Assembly: GCA_017885175.1 (NCBI GenBank)
Contig: JAFNGP010000202.1
Location: 3,019 to 9,728 of the forward strand
Length of the DNA stretch: 6,710 nt
Reading direction: 5' to 3'
DNA from: a bacterium
GTDB taxonomy: Bacteria; Krumholzibacteriota; Krumholzibacteriia; Krumholzibacteriales; Krumholzibacteriaceae
The translations under genes and the position numbers were made by a program. Of the stretch, positions 6,274 to 6,710 are shown piece after piece; position 1 is the first letter of the stretch; every line of letters starts with the position of its first letter. The notes beneath the pieces were generated by a model. It had not been told where the DNA came from. It saw only the letters and a list, made by a program, of their open reading frames with translations, and did not search any database.

Positions 6274-6334
6274 TCGACGCGGAAAGTCAAAATGCCTGCC
6301 GCAGTCGCTCGCTTCAACAGAGAGGATATCGGCC

Positions 6335-6710
6335 ATGATTCGTTTCCGCGCCTCCCTTATGCTTGCGTTGCTGTTCGTCGCCGTCACCGCGGTCCGGGCC
6401 GAAGAAACCAGACTGCTTCGATTCCCGGCGATTCACGGCGACCGTATCGTCTTCAGCTATGCGGGAGATCTGTTTTCGGTCTCCTCGTCCGGCGGGGTCG
6501 CGCGCCGGCTGACGAGCGACAAGGGTTACGAGCTGTTCGCCCGCTTCTCGCCGGACGGCGGGACGATCGCGTTCACGGGACAGTACGACGGGAACACCGA
6601 GGTCTACGTGATGCCCGCGGAAGGCGGCGCTCCGCGGCGCCTGACGTATACGGCGACCCTCGGGCGCGACGACGTTTCCGACCGCATGGGCCCGAACAAC
6701 ATCGTCATGG
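6335..6710 (+). CDS. Second tricorn-family protease, N-terminal 125 residues, 3' truncated, exported
   Basis: The frame is open from the ATG at 6335 to the window edge, with GAGAGGA (6320-6326) eight bases upstream. Residues 1-22 form a Sec signal peptide: basic MIRFR, a hydrophobic core, and an AVRA/EE cleavage site after Ala22. The mature start is tricorn-like: FPAIHGDRIVFSYAGDLFSV (30-49) is the first strand set of the six-bladed propeller. A second PD40-type repeat follows: FSPDGGTIAFTGQYDGNTEV (71-90), then YVMPAEGG and PRRLTY. The last residues, DDVSDRMGPNNIVM, match the segment linking blades in bacterial tricorn homologues. The propellers are thought to guide peptides to the catalytic core. 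The catalytic half lies outside the window, so activity cannot be judged. The location is periplasmic or secreted. TolB or another PD40 protein is possible but fits less well. It is divergent from the adaptor gene and parallel to the left-hand tricorn gene. Confidence 0.85.
   Translation, partial: MIRFRASLMLALLFVAVTAVRAEETRLLRFPAIHGDRIVFSYAGDLFSVSSSGGVARRLTSDKGYELFARFSPDGGTIAFTGQYDGNTEVYVMPAEGGAPRRLTYTATLGRDDVSDRMGPNNIVM

Noticed and set aside
6335..6710. TolB-like Tol-Pal propeller protein
   Set aside because: The PD40 repeats are shared, but the start (IHGDRIVFSYAGDLF) and the SDRMGPNN segment fit bacterial tricorn better, and no tol or pal genes are present.

Overview
The window comes from a GC-rich (about 60-65% G+C by eye) Gram-negative bacterium. 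Evidence for this is a MacA/HlyD-like periplasmic adaptor, MacB/FtsX-type permeases, and a tricorn-type protease that starts with a Sec signal peptide. Extracytoplasmic tricorn homologues beside MacAB-like pumps recur in Acidobacteriota, Gemmatimonadota and related FCB or candidate phyla, but nothing here fixes the taxon.

Layout: (1) 1-918, plus strand: the 3' part of a tricorn-family protease gene (PDZ plus S41-type catalytic domain), truncated by the window edge. (2) 919-1176: a convergent intergenic gap with a long imperfect hairpin, a sharply AT-rich patch of about 66 bp and two inverted repeats that probably end the opposing transcripts. (3) 1177-6166, minus strand: a compact five-gene operon read from right to left. 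It encodes a membrane fusion protein, an ABC ATPase, two different MacB/FtsX-type permeases and a TMEM165/GDT1 (UPF0016) cation transporter. Gaps are 18 and 27 nt, and two junctions are ATGA start/stop overlaps. (4) 6167-6334: a divergent promoter region. (5) 6335-6710, plus strand: the 5' end of a second tricorn-family gene, with signal peptide and the first beta-propeller repeats, truncated by the right edge.

How it may work together: the adaptor, ATPase and two permeases should form one mechanotransmission-type ABC pump of the MacAB / LolCDE / DevBCA / YknXYZ superfamily, with the permeases as a heterodimer. No outer-membrane channel is present. The distal gene encodes a probable Mn2+/Ca2+ exporter that appears to be co-transcribed. 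Two tricorn-family genes on the opposite strand bracket the operon, one of them divergent from its promoter. The most unusual point is this pairing of a complete export system and a metal exporter with two tricorn paralogues. A functional link is inference from position only.
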